DNA of 42,492 nucleotides from an uncultured Crocinitomix sp. (GCA_937136425.1 CAKZON010000080.1:1-42492); one strand, 5' to 3'; numbered from the stretch's first letter, positions 15,337-23,895 are shown. A program made the numbers and translations. The notes: generated by a model not told the origin, from the letters alone.

Positions 15337-15371
15337 GTCCTTTATTTCGCACTTATAAATATTGATTTTTG
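15337..15371 (+). promoter_or_regulatory. Late promoter 2 (GTCCTTTAT-N18-GATTTTTG)
   Basis: Starts three bases after the tape measure stop. GTCCTTTAT is at 15337-15345 and TTTG ends at 15371, with the ATG of the next gene four bases later (15376). The spacing is identical to promoters 1 and 4, so a leaderless transcript is predicted. Confidence 0.65.
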
Positions 15372-15375
15372 AATT

Positions 15376-15930
15376 ATGAAAACCTACAGCAATTACATTG
15401 ATTATTTTGAAAACTTAATTGTACAATGTATCGATTTTGATCATGTTCCGGAGGATAATAAAAAAGCGTTTTTCAGCATTAATTTAGAAGATGTATTGGC
15501 GGGGCAAAGATCAAGCATTGATGCAGACGGATTATTCTTTGTGCTATCCAACTACATTTGGAAACCTGCAGACAATAACGAAACGTTTGTTAAAGAAGGT
15601 GAAGGAATGTTTTTTGTTTTAGGCACGTCTCCTGAAGGTGATATTGAAAAGGAAAAAGAAGTGCTGGATCTTTGTGAAAAAGCCGTAACTAAAATCATCA
15701 ATCGAATACGCTTGGACAGCCTAAAAGAAACCAAGGACGAAAATAGTTTTTGGTACGGATCTCAAGATCAAATTAACATTCAAAACATTTTGCCGTTGCG
15801 CTGGGTAATGGGCAACAATCAAGTTGGTTTGCAAGTGGTTTTCAAATTTGCCAGCAAATATAACCCCTGCGTTAATAAAGATGATTGGGCAGATAAAGAC
15901 ACGGACGAAAGCGTAACCCCTTATTTATGA
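15376..15930 (+). CDS. Hypothetical tail-module protein, 184 aa
   Basis: A 184-residue protein between the tape measure gene and the two large distal-tail genes. It alternates beta-like and helical segments and has several aromatic clusters (FFSINLEDVL, GLFFVLSNYIW, GMFFVLG). By position it is probably a small distal-tail or adaptor protein. I do not recognise a family. Its stop overlaps the next start (ATGA). Confidence 0.6.
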   Translation: MKTYSNYIDYFENLIVQCIDFDHVPEDNKKAFFSINLEDVLAGQRSSIDADGLFFVLSNYIWKPADNNETFVKEGEGMFFVLGTSPEGDIEKEKEVLDLCEKAVTKIINRIRLDSLKETKDENSFWYGSQDQINIQNILPLRWVMGNNQVGLQVVFKFASKYNPCVNKDDWADKDTDESVTPYL

Positions 15931-18416
15931 GTATAACAATTATAAACGAACCTTATGACATTGCATTAAGTCGCAACCAAGTCATTTATAAAATGATGTG
16001 CAACAATGTTTATGCGGATGATGATGTTTTTCCAACACTCACATTGCTATTTAACAGCAAAGCACGACAGGGTGATGGCTTCAGGTTTCAAATTAACGAT
16101 CCGGTTTCAGGTCTGCCCATTTTCTTTCAATTTAGTGCACGCACAGCAACAGATCCTGAAGGATGGTATTATACGGATGATACACACCCCGGTGCATTAG
16201 CAGCTTATGTAAGCTCTGTTTATTACCGTTTACTTGCAAACACACTGCTGTTATCTCACTTTGACCTGAGCTATGATGGTGATGCAACCATAACCTTTAC
16301 AGCAAAAATTGCCAAAGCAAGTGCAGCACCTTATAATTATTCTGAAATAAACTACAACACTGGTGTGCCAACAGATCATGTTGACGGAACTGTAGCAGCT
16401 GAGACATTGCAAAAGTCAAAAAGAAAAAACTACCGTGTATTGGTTGATGTTTACTTTGAAACGGTTTATAACTCAGGCAAGTTTGAAAAAATAGCCAGTT
16501 TAAAGGATGAACCTAATGCTGATGGTACTGTGCTTTTTGATATTTCAAGCACATTAAATGCTGAATTAAAAAACAGTTATGCTACTCCTCCAGTTCCAGA
16601 TTTGGATTATAATTTTTGGAAACTAGCAGACAATGCGCGCAGATATTACATTTCGTATACAGAGTATTTTGACACGCAATCAGTTGATGTGCTTTGGGTA
16701 GATGATACAATAAAGAGAGTAAAATCAGGCGGAGTTTCAATTGAAGATTTTGCAAAGCAGGATCCATTTAAAAACCTGAAACCAACAGGCCGTTTTTTAA
16801 CTTGGCAACCTAATGGCAAAAAACTAAAAGACCACCAAAGCGATTGGCTAAGCTGGATTAACTACATGAATGTAGCCATTGAATGTTTAGCCATTTTAAA
16901 AATTTATTATGATGATGGTACCACTCATACAGAGGAGTGGGCAGATGATATATTTTTGCAAATTTGGGAGGAAGCTTTAATACCAGTTGGCTACAATCAA
17001 TTAGGCATAAACAGTTATTTCCCAGACAAAACAGCTTATAAATGGGAAATATCAATGATTGATTCTGAGGAAGAATTAATATCCGAAGTAAGAACCTTTT
17101 ACCGCAGTTTTGATGCAGACATTATGGACAGAGAGTTTATTTATTTAAACTCATACTGCGTGCCCGAAAGTTTTTTAACGCACGGCAAATGGACCGAAAA
17201 CGTAAAAATTGAAAAACAGTTTGCCAACCGCGGTTTAACACATAATTATGAGTTGATTAATGGGCAGGAATATCAGTGGGATAGCTCTGCTAAAAACAAC
17301 TATGTTGTTGAAACAGGTTATGACAGTGTCGAATTTATAAGAGCATTACAATCCGTGCTAATTACTGCTGATGTTTTCTTGAATGAAAGCGGTGAGCTAA
17401 TGCCGGTATTAATAGATCCTGGAAAATTTGAAATTAAAAGCGCCCTGGTGTTTTTAAATCAATTAAAAATTGGGTTCAAACGCTCATTTAAAATTGGGCA
17501 TTACAGCACCGATTATAAACGCCCAACATTTAAAGCAATTGTTGCTTGTGGTGTAACACGTGTAAATTTGGATGCCAACAACCAAAACATTACCACATTT
17601 GGCAATTTAAGCTTTTACAAAAATGGAGTGTTTGGTGCAACAGTAACCTACAATGTTTCTGAAAAAGCCTACATATTTACCAGCGCTCAAAAAGAGGAGG
17701 GTATTTACAGGTTTGTAGTTTCGCTTACATTGGCAGACGGCACTGTTTTAAATTATGATTTTAATTTTAACTACCGCCACAGCAAAGCGTTTATTGATAC
17801 ACCACAAACAGGCTTGGTGGATTATCAAACACAATGCTTTAGTGGAACTGAGGACACTTGGTATATTGATTGGGGAGTAGCCACGGCAGATGAAGTTGCA
17901 GTAATTGCAGATACTATTACATCTGTAAACGAAACTATGTATTATGACGGTGATAAACGCGTAACTATTTCAAGCGTTTGTCCTGATAACGTAAAACTGA
18001 TTAGGCTAAACTCCAACACCAAAAACTTTAATTTAAATTGTTTTCAAAAGCTCGAGCAACTTTATGTGGTCTATAATGAGGCCATTGATCCAATAGATCT
18101 ATCTGTGTTTAAAGATTTAACCACCGCTTTAATTATTGGAACTGATGTTGACAATATTGTACTAGGTTTCCATAAAGACATGGACAATTTTAATTTTTCA
18201 TCTAACCAGTTAACTACAACAGCTGTAGAAAACATATTACTAACCATTTGGAAATACCGCAAGTTTTATAAAACAGCAACCAAATATTTGTATTTAGGAT
18301 CAAACCCGGGTAGTGGGGTAGACATTACAGCAACAGCATTAGCAATTATTAACGGCACAGGCGCTTATGAAGATGAGGGCCTTGCAACCGATTATTCATT
18401 TTCAATTTCTTATTAA
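15927..18416 (+). CDS. Large distal-tail protein with leucine-rich-repeat-like C-terminus, 829 aa
   Basis: An 829-residue structural protein, part of the run of overlapping tail genes. The N-terminus (MSITIINEPYDIALSRNQV...) and beta-rich middle resemble the large tail proteins of Bacteroidota siphoviruses. Residues about 690-800 contain spaced leucine/isoleucine segments (VKLIRLNSNTKNFNLNCF, LEQLYVVYNEAI, TTALIIGTD) like irregular leucine-rich repeats, a possible receptor-binding surface. It is probably a baseplate hub or host-recognition protein. Confidence 0.6.
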   Translation: MSITIINEPYDIALSRNQVIYKMMCNNVYADDDVFPTLTLLFNSKARQGDGFRFQINDPVSGLPIFFQFSARTATDPEGWYYTDDTHPGALAAYVSSVYYRLLANTLLLSHFDLSYDGDATITFTAKIAKASAAPYNYSEINYNTGVPTDHVDGTVAAETLQKSKRKNYRVLVDVYFETVYNSGKFEKIASLKDEPNADGTVLFDISSTLNAELKNSYATPPVPDLDYNFWKLADNARRYYISYTEYFDTQSVDVLWVDDTIKRVKSGGVSIEDFAKQDPFKNLKPTGRFLTWQPNGKKLKDHQSDWLSWINYMNVAIECLAILKIYYDDGTTHTEEWADDIFLQIWEEALIPVGYNQLGINSYFPDKTAYKWEISMIDSEEELISEVRTFYRSFDADIMDREFIYLNSYCVPESFLTHGKWTENVKIEKQFANRGLTHNYELINGQEYQWDSSAKNNYVVETGYDSVEFIRALQSVLITADVFLNESGELMPVLIDPGKFEIKSALVFLNQLKIGFKRSFKIGHYSTDYKRPTFKAIVACGVTRVNLDANNQNITTFGNLSFYKNGVFGATVTYNVSEKAYIFTSAQKEEGIYRFVVSLTLADGTVLNYDFNFNYRHSKAFIDTPQTGLVDYQTQCFSGTEDTWYIDWGVATADEVAVIADTITSVNETMYYDGDKRVTISSVCPDNVKLIRLNSNTKNFNLNCFQKLEQLYVVYNEAIDPIDLSVFKDLTTALIIGTDVDNIVLGFHKDMDNFNFSSNQLTTTAVENILLTIWKYRKFYKTATKYLYLGSNPGSGVDITATALAIINGTGAYEDEGLATDYSFSISY

Positions 18417-18418
18417 TT

Positions 18419-18625
18419 ATGCCAGGAGTAACAGCAATCATAAATATTAACCCACCACGGTCATTAGTTTCAGTAATTAACACACAGCTGCAAGGCTTAA
18501 CCGTGTCTGATGCCAATTGGGAGGTACGCAACTATGCAAGCCAAACGGCCTTTGAATCAGACATGCAAGCTAGTGGTATAGATTGGACAGCAACGCATGA
18601 TAAAATTTACGTGCCGTCAATATGA
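18419..18625 (+). CDS. Hypothetical tail-module protein, 68 aa
   Basis: A 68-residue protein (MPGVTAIININPPRSLVSVI) two bases after the 829-aa gene and overlapping the next start by four bases. Its C-terminus (ASQTAFESDMQASGIDWTAT) resembles the end of a small beta-rich accessory protein. Probably a minor tail component. Confidence 0.55.
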   Translation: MPGVTAIININPPRSLVSVINTQLQGLTVSDANWEVRNYASQTAFESDMQASGIDWTATHDKIYVPSI

Positions 18626-20331
18626 TCAGAATTCAACATAACGATCAAAATTTAGATTTAGGCAAAATCTCAATGACATTTAGTTTTTCCAACCCAATGT
18701 TTTCTGACAATGCTTTTAATGAAGGTTATTCCTTTCCTTTTAAATTGCCAATTACAGCACGCAACATTGCTGTTTTAAACAATTCAGACAGGTTGGACAA
18801 TCGAGTGTTGGGTAAAAAGTTTCAGGTTAAAATCTATATTCAAAACACGTTTGCGTTTAGTGGTGTTTTAATTATAAAAACCTACAGTAATGGGCAGTTC
18901 AATTGTCATTTCAACAGCTCTGGTTTAAATCTTAAAAAAGATATGCGCGATAAAAACCTGCGCAAATTAACGCTGTTAAACAAAACTGTTTGGGTAGATA
19001 CTGACACAATGTTACAACGCCAGGACAAATGGGAAAACCATGTTGCAGGTTATAGCAACATTTTTGAAACATTGCGCCCGGATGAAGAAATGACGCATTA
19101 CTTTCCGCCAATACATAACCAAAGCGCTTATGATGAGGAACGTGGTGACGACATTCAAAACAGCTGGTGGAGCAACTACACAAACTTTTATTTGTTAGAT
19201 CAGGACAGATATTTATTTAAGCACAGAGTAGCAGGGCCTGTTTATAGCAGCAAGCCAGGTTGGTTAACATCCATTACACCATGCCCGGCTTATTTATATG
19301 TACTGCGCATGGCGTTGGAGGAGCTAGGCATAACGCTTGAAAAATCTGGTGTATTAACCAATGATATTATTAAAAACCTTTTTATTTACTCAAACGAAGC
19401 CATGAACCAGGTGGAGCTTGACGGAGGCTACTATTATAACATATATGGCGCTAGTTATGACCTGGCTAAGTTCTTGCCAGATTTAGACACCTACGAACTG
19501 TTAATTGGATTAAAGCAAATGTTTAATACCGTGTTTTTTGAAAACAACGGCAAAATTAAAACCATAACCATTGCTGAAATTTTAAGCCAGGTACCGGAAG
19601 ATTTAACCCGATTTACAGATAGTGCTTTTGTAGCAGAGTATTTTGAAAAGGTAAACTACAGCTTTAATTGGTTGACTGATGATGACAAAGCGCCTGATAT
19701 TTATACAGAGCAATTTGCCGCTTATGAGACAGATCCGGACACGGCAAAAACAGAACCACACACGCCCGATAAAATTAGGCCATTAGCAACCATTGCCTCA
19801 CCACGGGTAAATGTGGCTGGCACTTGGATGGACGCAATGGATTATGTAAGTGTAAATTCTACCGACCCGGTTACACTAGTAAATGGCGCCAACAAAACAG
19901 GGTTAACCTACAAAGCGCCTGTGCGCACAACCATTTCAGAAACCAGTCCAAAGGACATTTTAAAGACTTTATTAGTGGGGGTGTACAGAGGGGGTACATT
20001 TTATCCTGAAGGTTTCCCGTCTGCAGTAAACCAAAGTGTTGATGATTTGGGCGTAAAATTTGGAGACCAATCAATACTATGGGCAAATGATGATGGCTTG
20101 GTGAAAAACCACTTTACCAATTACATTGAGTTTTTGAATGATGCAACCAGGGTAGATGTAAAACTGTATTTGCCACCACACAAAATTGCAGAGCTGGCAA
20201 CGTTTGAACAACCGGTTAAAAAAATTGAAACACCTAAAGGAAACATTAATGGTATTTTATCTGGCTTTAGGTTTACAGTAACGGCAGATGCCATTAGCCC
20301 AATTGATGCGGAATTTGTTGTAAGAAAATAA
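18622..20331 (+). CDS. Distal-tail/baseplate protein, 569 aa
   Basis: A 569-residue protein, last gene of the tail operon. The N-terminal segment (FSNPMFSDNAFNEGYSFPFK, then LPITARNIAVLNNSDR) is a pattern seen in a tail protein of many Bacteroidota phages, with an upstream-strand arrangement like distal tail or tail-associated hub proteins. No lytic or sugar-hydrolase motif is visible. A bidirectional terminator follows 30 bases after the stop. Confidence 0.6.
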   Translation: MIRIQHNDQNLDLGKISMTFSFSNPMFSDNAFNEGYSFPFKLPITARNIAVLNNSDRLDNRVLGKKFQVKIYIQNTFAFSGVLIIKTYSNGQFNCHFNSSGLNLKKDMRDKNLRKLTLLNKTVWVDTDTMLQRQDKWENHVAGYSNIFETLRPDEEMTHYFPPIHNQSAYDEERGDDIQNSWWSNYTNFYLLDQDRYLFKHRVAGPVYSSKPGWLTSITPCPAYLYVLRMALEELGITLEKSGVLTNDIIKNLFIYSNEAMNQVELDGGYYYNIYGASYDLAKFLPDLDTYELLIGLKQMFNTVFFENNGKIKTITIAEILSQVPEDLTRFTDSAFVAEYFEKVNYSFNWLTDDDKAPDIYTEQFAAYETDPDTAKTEPHTPDKIRPLATIASPRVNVAGTWMDAMDYVSVNSTDPVTLVNGANKTGLTYKAPVRTTISETSPKDILKTLLVGVYRGGTFYPEGFPSAVNQSVDDLGVKFGDQSILWANDDGLVKNHFTNYIEFLNDATRVDVKLYLPPHKIAELATFEQPVKKIETPKGNINGILSGFRFTVTADAISPIDAEFVVRK

Positions 20332-20361
20332 TTGGCGTGACCTGACATACTCGCCAAATAA

Positions 20362-20400
20362 AAAACGGAGCTGCTTGTGGGTGCAGCTCCGTTTTGCTTT
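20362..20400 (+). terminator. Terminator after the tail operon
   Basis: A 13-bp perfect stem (20362-20374 with 20383-20395) with loop TTGTGGGT and flanking A and T tracts, so it can act in both directions. It ends the rightward tail operon and could also stop the leftward transcript of the gene at 20485-20775. Confidence 0.9.
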
Positions 20401-20409
20401 TTAATGATA

Positions 20410-20479
20410 TGAGGCAGGTCCTTGAGAAACAACGTATAGTTACGTAGAATAAGAAACTTTCATCCTTTTGCCTGCCTCA
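20410..20479. repeat. Structured element, copy A (pairs with 20801-20874)
   Basis: Written on the plus strand: a 9-bp outer stem (20410-20418 with 20471-20479), the block TCCTTGAGAA, an inner hairpin (ACGTA-TAGT-TACGT, 20431-20444), and the block ACTTTCATCCTTTTG. Copy B has the same blocks but a different outer stem and inner hairpin, so both helices are supported by covariation. Copy A lies between the leftward gene's stop and the terminator. I see no partner for the long-range stem found in copy B, so A may be a remnant or a 3'-UTR element. Confidence 0.65.
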
Positions 20480-20484
20480 AGCTT

Positions 20485-20775
20485 TTAGCATTGGCTTTTT
20501 TCATGTAGCTCTAAAAACTCCATTAGGCAATAAAAATCTTGAAAATGATCATCATCCCAATTAAGCTTTGCAATGCGCTGGTGCTCTATTACCAATTCAA
20601 TCATGTTTTTTCTAAGCTCTGCCGGGCTTTCTAATACATCATCCAGCATTTGTAAGTGCTGGGGGTCTGGTTCAATTATCAGTAATTGTAACTCTACTGG
20701 TAATTGCTCGATTATAGCCATGTGTGGCGTTAAATCAAATCCATTGTTTTCTTCGGTACTCTTTTCAGTTCTCAT
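20485..20775 (-). CDS. Leftward small protein, 96 aa, paralogue of 40936-41154
   Basis: The only leftward gene in the middle of the genome. It is acidic and helical (MAIIEQLPVELQLLIIEPDP...). Its C-terminus aligns with the 72-residue protein at 40936-41154: (L/I)x-KN-(M/L)-IE-x4-(D/E)H-x6-W-x2-DD-x2-D-x3-L-(M/I)-EFL-x-L. The gene is flanked by two copies of a structured element. On its own strand it has a TATGTTTG promoter at 20941-20934 and a structured leader. Function unknown; independent promoter, opposite strand and operator-like sites suggest expression from the prophage or a regulatory role. Confidence 0.7.
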   Translation of the reverse strand: MRTEKSTEENNGFDLTPHMAIIEQLPVELQLLIIEPDPQHLQMLDDVLESPAELRKNMIELVIEHQRIAKLNWDDDHFQDFYCLMEFLELHEKSQC

Positions 20776-20800
20776 AGTGAAAATAATTAATTATTAAATG

Positions 20801-20941
20801 GTGGACAGGTCCTTGAGAACTGATCTGGTATAACCAAATAAGAGTAAGGAACTTTCATCCTTTTGCCTGTCCATATAGCTATTAGTACAATTACTTTGTG
20901 ATCATGGTATATTCCATAAATAAGTTCTCACGACAAACATA
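20801..20941 (-). ncRNA. Promoter and structured leader of the leftward gene (contains element copy B)
   Basis: On the minus strand, TATGTTTG (20941-20934) is followed three bases later by TGAGAACT (20930-20923), which pairs perfectly with AGTTCTCA (20822-20815). Copy B's outer stem pairs 20873-20866 with 20809-20802. The order P1-5', P2-5', P1-3', P2-3' is again a pseudoknot, as in the three other leaders, though the conserved blocks differ. An inner hairpin (TGGT-ATA-ACCA) replaces that of copy A. The ATG follows 26 bases after the last helix. Operator-like boxes lie just upstream (20965-20983). Confidence 0.6.
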
Positions 20942-20964
20942 CAACAGTCCATTCAATAATCGTG

Positions 20965-20984
20965 TTCCTTTTTTATTCCTTTTT
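20965..20984. promoter_or_regulatory. Repressor-type operator boxes upstream of the leftward promoter
   Basis: Two TTCCTTTTTT units with the first C at 20967 and 20978 (11 bp apart) match the boxes at 502-571 and 26581-26620. They lie about 25-45 bases upstream of the leftward TATGTTTG, so a bound repressor could block or activate that promoter. Confidence 0.4.
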
Positions 20985-21156
20985 TCGGTAAAATTATTGC
21001 GCAATGTTGCAGTATTTATTCTTTTACTGTTTTTCTCAAAATCGTTTATTCTTGGAATCCTACCATTTTTGCATCCATTTATTCAACTAAGTTTTTAGTT
21101 GAGAAACAGGTCACCCCCCCATTTTTTTCCACCTCTCATTCAAATCGACTTTTTCG

Positions 21157-21477
21157 TGTCAACCTGTCAACTGGTCAACCCCCCTGTTTATTAATAGTTA
21201 TATAATAGATAATAATAGTAGTAATAGTAAGGGTTGTTGCTTGTTTTTATTAGTATTTGACTTATGGTTGACACGGTTGACACGGTTGACCACTTTTGAA
21301 AAAAGGTTGACACGGTTGACCAAACACTGTTTTTTGGTTGACCAGTGGTCAACCCCTATGGATGCTAGGAAAACGTGTTTTTTACTTGTTTTCCTAAAAT
21401 TTTGGTCAACCGCGCTGAAATACACTAATAGCAATACTTTGCAACATTTTGCAATAAAAAGGTTGACCAGTTGACCA
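21157..21477. repeat. Iteron-like GGTTGAC array, candidate replication origin or regulator site
   Basis: At least eleven GTTGAC/GTCAAC units: three GTCAAC at 21157-21181 (9-10 bp apart), three GGTTGAC at 21266, 21275 and 21284 (exact 9-bp period), then 21305 and 21314 (9 bp apart), a palindrome GGTTGACC-AGT-GGTCAACC at 21336-21354, GGTCAACC at 21404, and two at 21461-21477. Between the first two clusters lies an AT-rich tract (21184-21232) with repeated TAATAG. Iterons beside an AT-rich unwinding tract are typical of origins; a partition or transcriptional control site is the alternative. No coding frame here is convincing. Confidence 0.6.
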
Positions 21478-21564
21478 AGAAATCGACTTTTTGCGTATTT
21501 TTAGATAGCTAAAAAAAAATACGGCCTTTTTTCAATCATCAACTATTGTAAATCTAAACATCAA

Positions 21565-22089
21565 ATGAGCTATCAATTTCAACTTACGGTTCCAATTCGC
21601 TCCCATTTTAAAAAAATGGTTGCCAAACGTCATATTGTAGAACCATTCAAACTATCATCCGGGCGCTGTCACTATTCGCAAATCTTTTTTGGTAACCTGC
21701 ACAAAAACTACATTAAAGCAAAACCAAAACATCCGGACTATTTTAACACACACTTAACTATTGAGTTCAATTCCGATCTTTCTCGTGAAAACCGTTTTTA
21801 TTGGGACGCACAAACAGTTAATAGTATTGACAAGGCATTAGAGTCATTATTTAATGATAAGCTTTTTACCTATTTAGATGATCATGCCCAGGGCAAAGGT
21901 GATATTCAAAATGGCATTATAAAGTTTATGGAATGCTATGCCATAACTGAGGATGATATAAAGCTAGATTCTTTAAAGAAAAAGTACTATCGCTACAGAA
22001 CAAATCAAGAAAAACACGACAAAAGAAACTTTCGGGCACTGGCAGAAAACCAAAACAGCTTCGAAAACCAAAGCCCACCAACGAATTGA
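21565..22089 (+). CDS. Hypothetical protein beside the iteron array, 174 aa
   Basis: A 174-residue basic protein starting about 90 bases after the last GTTGAC unit. The N-terminal part is rich in basic and aromatic residues (MSYQFQLTVPIRSHFKKMVA); the C-terminal part is helical (IQNGIIKFMECYAITEDDIK, LDSLKKKYYRYR), compatible with a winged or three-helix DNA-binding domain. Its location makes it a candidate to bind the array. I do not recognise a family. It heads the head/tail-tube operon. Confidence 0.6.
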   Translation: MSYQFQLTVPIRSHFKKMVAKRHIVEPFKLSSGRCHYSQIFFGNLHKNYIKAKPKHPDYFNTHLTIEFNSDLSRENRFYWDAQTVNSIDKALESLFNDKLFTYLDDHAQGKGDIQNGIIKFMECYAITEDDIKLDSLKKKYYRYRTNQEKHDKRNFRALAENQNSFENQSPPTN

Positions 22090-22111
22090 TAATTAATTAA
22101 AGTCCTCTATT

Positions 22112-22579
22112 ATGACACTTATTACAGATTTTCCAGCAACAGTTCAAACAAACAATGTTCCGGGCATTGTAAATTTTGAATTTGTACCAATTGGCCACAT
22201 TTCTTCTTTTCCTGATTTGGTGGTAAACAATACTATAACAACAGCGGTTTCTTTTTTTGCGGGTAAAACATGGTTAAAAGGCCGGGCAATTGCCAATACC
22301 TTATTATATAGCGAAAAAACAAAAGGGCCAAACACACCTTACTTTGCTACTTTAAAAGGGCAAATTGCTAAATCAACAGCAAGCACTAACCAGCTGTTTA
22401 CTGCCTTAAAAACGGGGCTATATATAATAAAGCTAACAAATAAAAACGGAGACACCCGCTTGCTTGGTACTTTGGAATTTCCATTTCAATTTCAATTTGA
22501 GTTTGATACAGACAAAGCTATTTATAGTTACGAATTTACAACAGTATTGCCTATTCCTGCGCCTTTCTACACTGGCTAA
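22112..22579 (+). CDS. Tail-tube-like structural protein, 155 aa
   Basis: A 155-residue beta-rich protein. Its organisation and its end (FTTVLPIPAPFYTG) resemble the 178-residue protein at 25697-26233 (TTVGIPAPYYTGTFDID), including the central block of a charged loop, a helix (TNQLFTALKTGLYIIKL) and a strand giving (L/V)LG(T/N)L. Both look like major tail tube or neck proteins of Bacteroidota phages. Which one forms the tube is not clear. Late promoter 3 begins two bases after its stop. Confidence 0.5.
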   Translation: MTLITDFPATVQTNNVPGIVNFEFVPIGHISSFPDLVVNNTITTAVSFFAGKTWLKGRAIANTLLYSEKTKGPNTPYFATLKGQIAKSTASTNQLFTALKTGLYIIKLTNKNGDTRLLGTLEFPFQFQFEFDTDKAIYSYEFTTVLPIPAPFYTG

Positions 22580-22580
22580 C

Positions 22581-22615
22581 GTCCTTTATTAGCCGCACAT
22601 AACTATTCAAATTTG
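22581..22615 (+). promoter_or_regulatory. Late promoter 3 (GTCCTTTAT-N18-CAAATTTG)
   Basis: GTCCTTTAT starts at 22581, two bases after the upstream stop, and AAATTTG ends at 22615, keeping the 35-base register of the other four copies. The transcript would have a leader of about 28 bases to the TTG start at 22648. Confidence 0.65.
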
Positions 22616-22647
22616 CTACCAACAACAATTGGTTAAAACAAGCAAAT

Positions 22648-23895
22648 TTGAATTTATTACGCCTTATAGCAACTTCTCAATGGATGATCCACCAACCAAC
22701 GGCGGAATCATTCATTCCTTTAATTGCGCAATTATCAAAAGGCAATTCAGTTGATTTTAATCAAAATGCAAGCGCACAATCTTATGTAGTTCATTTAGGG
22801 AGCGAAAACAATGATGGTTCCCAAAGCGGAAACGTTGCTGTTATGTCATTCCGTGATGTAATTATGAAAGATGATGGCTGGTGCACTGACGGGCTTGAAT
22901 CCAAACGTAAACAATTACAGAATTACATCAACGACAGCAATATTACTGCAATTGTTTTTGATATGGATACGCCAGGCGGACAAGCCAGCTATTTACAAAC
23001 CTTTGCCGCAACCATTGCTAAAGGTGTAAAGCGCAAGCCAATTGTTGCTAGTTACAATAATCTATGTGCAAGCGCAGGTTATTATTTAGCATCCACCTGT
23101 ACAGAAATGTACGCTCAGGAGGATAATGATATTGTGGGATCTATTGGAACCATGATTACAATGGTTGACAACCGTGGCTTTTTCAAAAAAGCCGGAATCA
23201 AAGTTGAGCATCTTTATGCAACTCAATCATCCAACAAGAATAAACTTTATCAAGACGCTATTGATGGTAAACCTTCGGATTTAATTACCCGAATGTTGGA
23301 CCCAATGGCGCAATCTTTTATTGATCATGTAAAAGCGCATAGATCTATTTCTGAGGAGGAGGCTTTTACTGGTAAAACCTATTTGTCTGCAGAGGCAATT
23401 GAAATGGGGATGATTGACGGTGTAATGCCGTTTGAAGATGTTTTGACACACGCAATTTCTTTGGCAAAAGCGCCAAAACCACAAACCGAAAATAACACAA
23501 CTAATAATTCACTTACTATGAATAAGAATTTAATGGCGGTAGCCACCTTATTAGGTATGACCGCACTCGAAAGTCATGACGGCGCTATTTCCTTTTCTGT
23601 TGAAAATGTTGAAAAAATTGGCGCTGAAATTATAGCTGCTAAAGCAAAAGATGCAGACAATGAAGCCGCAGCTGAGGAGGTTGAAGCTAGTAACGAACGT
23701 ATGGATGCTATTGAGGCAACTGCAACTGAAACCAATACAAAGGTTGATGCTTTGCAAACTTCAATTGATGCTTTAACAACAAAGCTTGAATCTGCAATTG
23801 CAGATCCTTCAGCAGGACCTACAGAAGCAAAAAACGTAGATGACAACCCAAAAAACCACCTAGAGTTTTCTGATGATTTAGGCCCTGAAAGCTAA
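22648..23895 (+). CDS. S49-type prohead protease fused to scaffold-like domain
   Basis: A 415-residue protein. Residues about 60-285 are an S49/SppA-like ClpP-fold protease: VFDMDTPGG, then NNLCASAGYYLAS with the likely nucleophile S142, and IVGSIGTMITMVD. Residues about 290-415 are an alanine/glutamate-rich coiled coil typical of a scaffold. A TTG start is used here because the N-terminus (MNLLRLIATSQWMIHQPTAE) matches the usual family start; the ATG at 22684 is the alternative. The protease should process scaffold and capsid during head maturation. An internal ATG at 23518 probably gives scaffold alone. Confidence 0.8.
   Translation: MNLLRLIATSQWMIHQPTAESFIPLIAQLSKGNSVDFNQNASAQSYVVHLGSENNDGSQSGNVAVMSFRDVIMKDDGWCTDGLESKRKQLQNYINDSNITAIVFDMDTPGGQASYLQTFAATIAKGVKRKPIVASYNNLCASAGYYLASTCTEMYAQEDNDIVGSIGTMITMVDNRGFFKKAGIKVEHLYATQSSNKNKLYQDAIDGKPSDLITRMLDPMAQSFIDHVKAHRSISEEEAFTGKTYLSAEAIEMGMIDGVMPFEDVLTHAISLAKAPKPQTENNTTNNSLTMNKNLMAVATLLGMTALESHDGAISFSVENVEKIGAEIIAAKAKDADNEAAAEEVEASNERMDAIEATATETNTKVDALQTSIDALTTKLESAIADPSAGPTEAKNVDDNPKNHLEFSDDLGPES
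23480..23499 (+). repeat. 20-bp repeat before the internal scaffold start (second copy 23942-23961)
   Basis: An identical 20-bp sequence (containing ACAAACCGAAAATAA) occurs here, 18 bases before the in-frame ATG at 23518, and again at 23942-23961, two bases before the capsid ATG at 23964. Copies just ahead of two starts suggest a shared translation-initiation or RNA-binding sequence, or a recent duplication. The 23480 copy is within the protease reading frame. Confidence 0.7.
23518..23895 (+). CDS. Probable nested scaffold protein (in-frame internal start)
   Basis: An in-frame ATG gives a 125-residue product beginning MNKNLMAVATLLGM and containing the acidic coiled coil (KDADNEAAAEEVEASNERMD). 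Phage protease genes often contain an in-frame scaffold start, as with lambda C and Nu3. Support here is the position exactly at the domain border and the 20-bp sequence shared with the capsid gene start. Independent translation is inferred. Confidence 0.5.
   Translation: MNKNLMAVATLLGMTALESHDGAISFSVENVEKIGAEIIAAKAKDADNEAAAEEVEASNERMDAIEATATETNTKVDALQTSIDALTTKLESAIADPSAGPTEAKNVDDNPKNHLEFSDDLGPES

Noticed and set aside
20410..20874. Elements A and B as integron attC sites flanking a gene cassette
   Set aside because: They lack the GTTRRRY/RYYYAAC ends, no integron integrase is present, and copy B fits a promoter-linked leader.
20898..21098. 66-residue hydrophobic open frame on the plus strand
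   Set aside because: It overlaps the leftward promoter, P1 of its leader and the operator boxes, and its phenylalanine/leucine content follows from T-rich DNA.
21157..21477. GGTTGAC repeats as a CRISPR array, or as coding sequence on either strand
   Set aside because: Repeats are 7-8 bp in both orientations with irregular spacing, unlike 24-47-bp CRISPR repeats. The reading frames give only repetitive VNR/LTR peptides.
22101..22112. A sixth late promoter (GTCCTCTAT)
   Set aside because: It has a mismatch in the box and no TTTG at the fixed distance.
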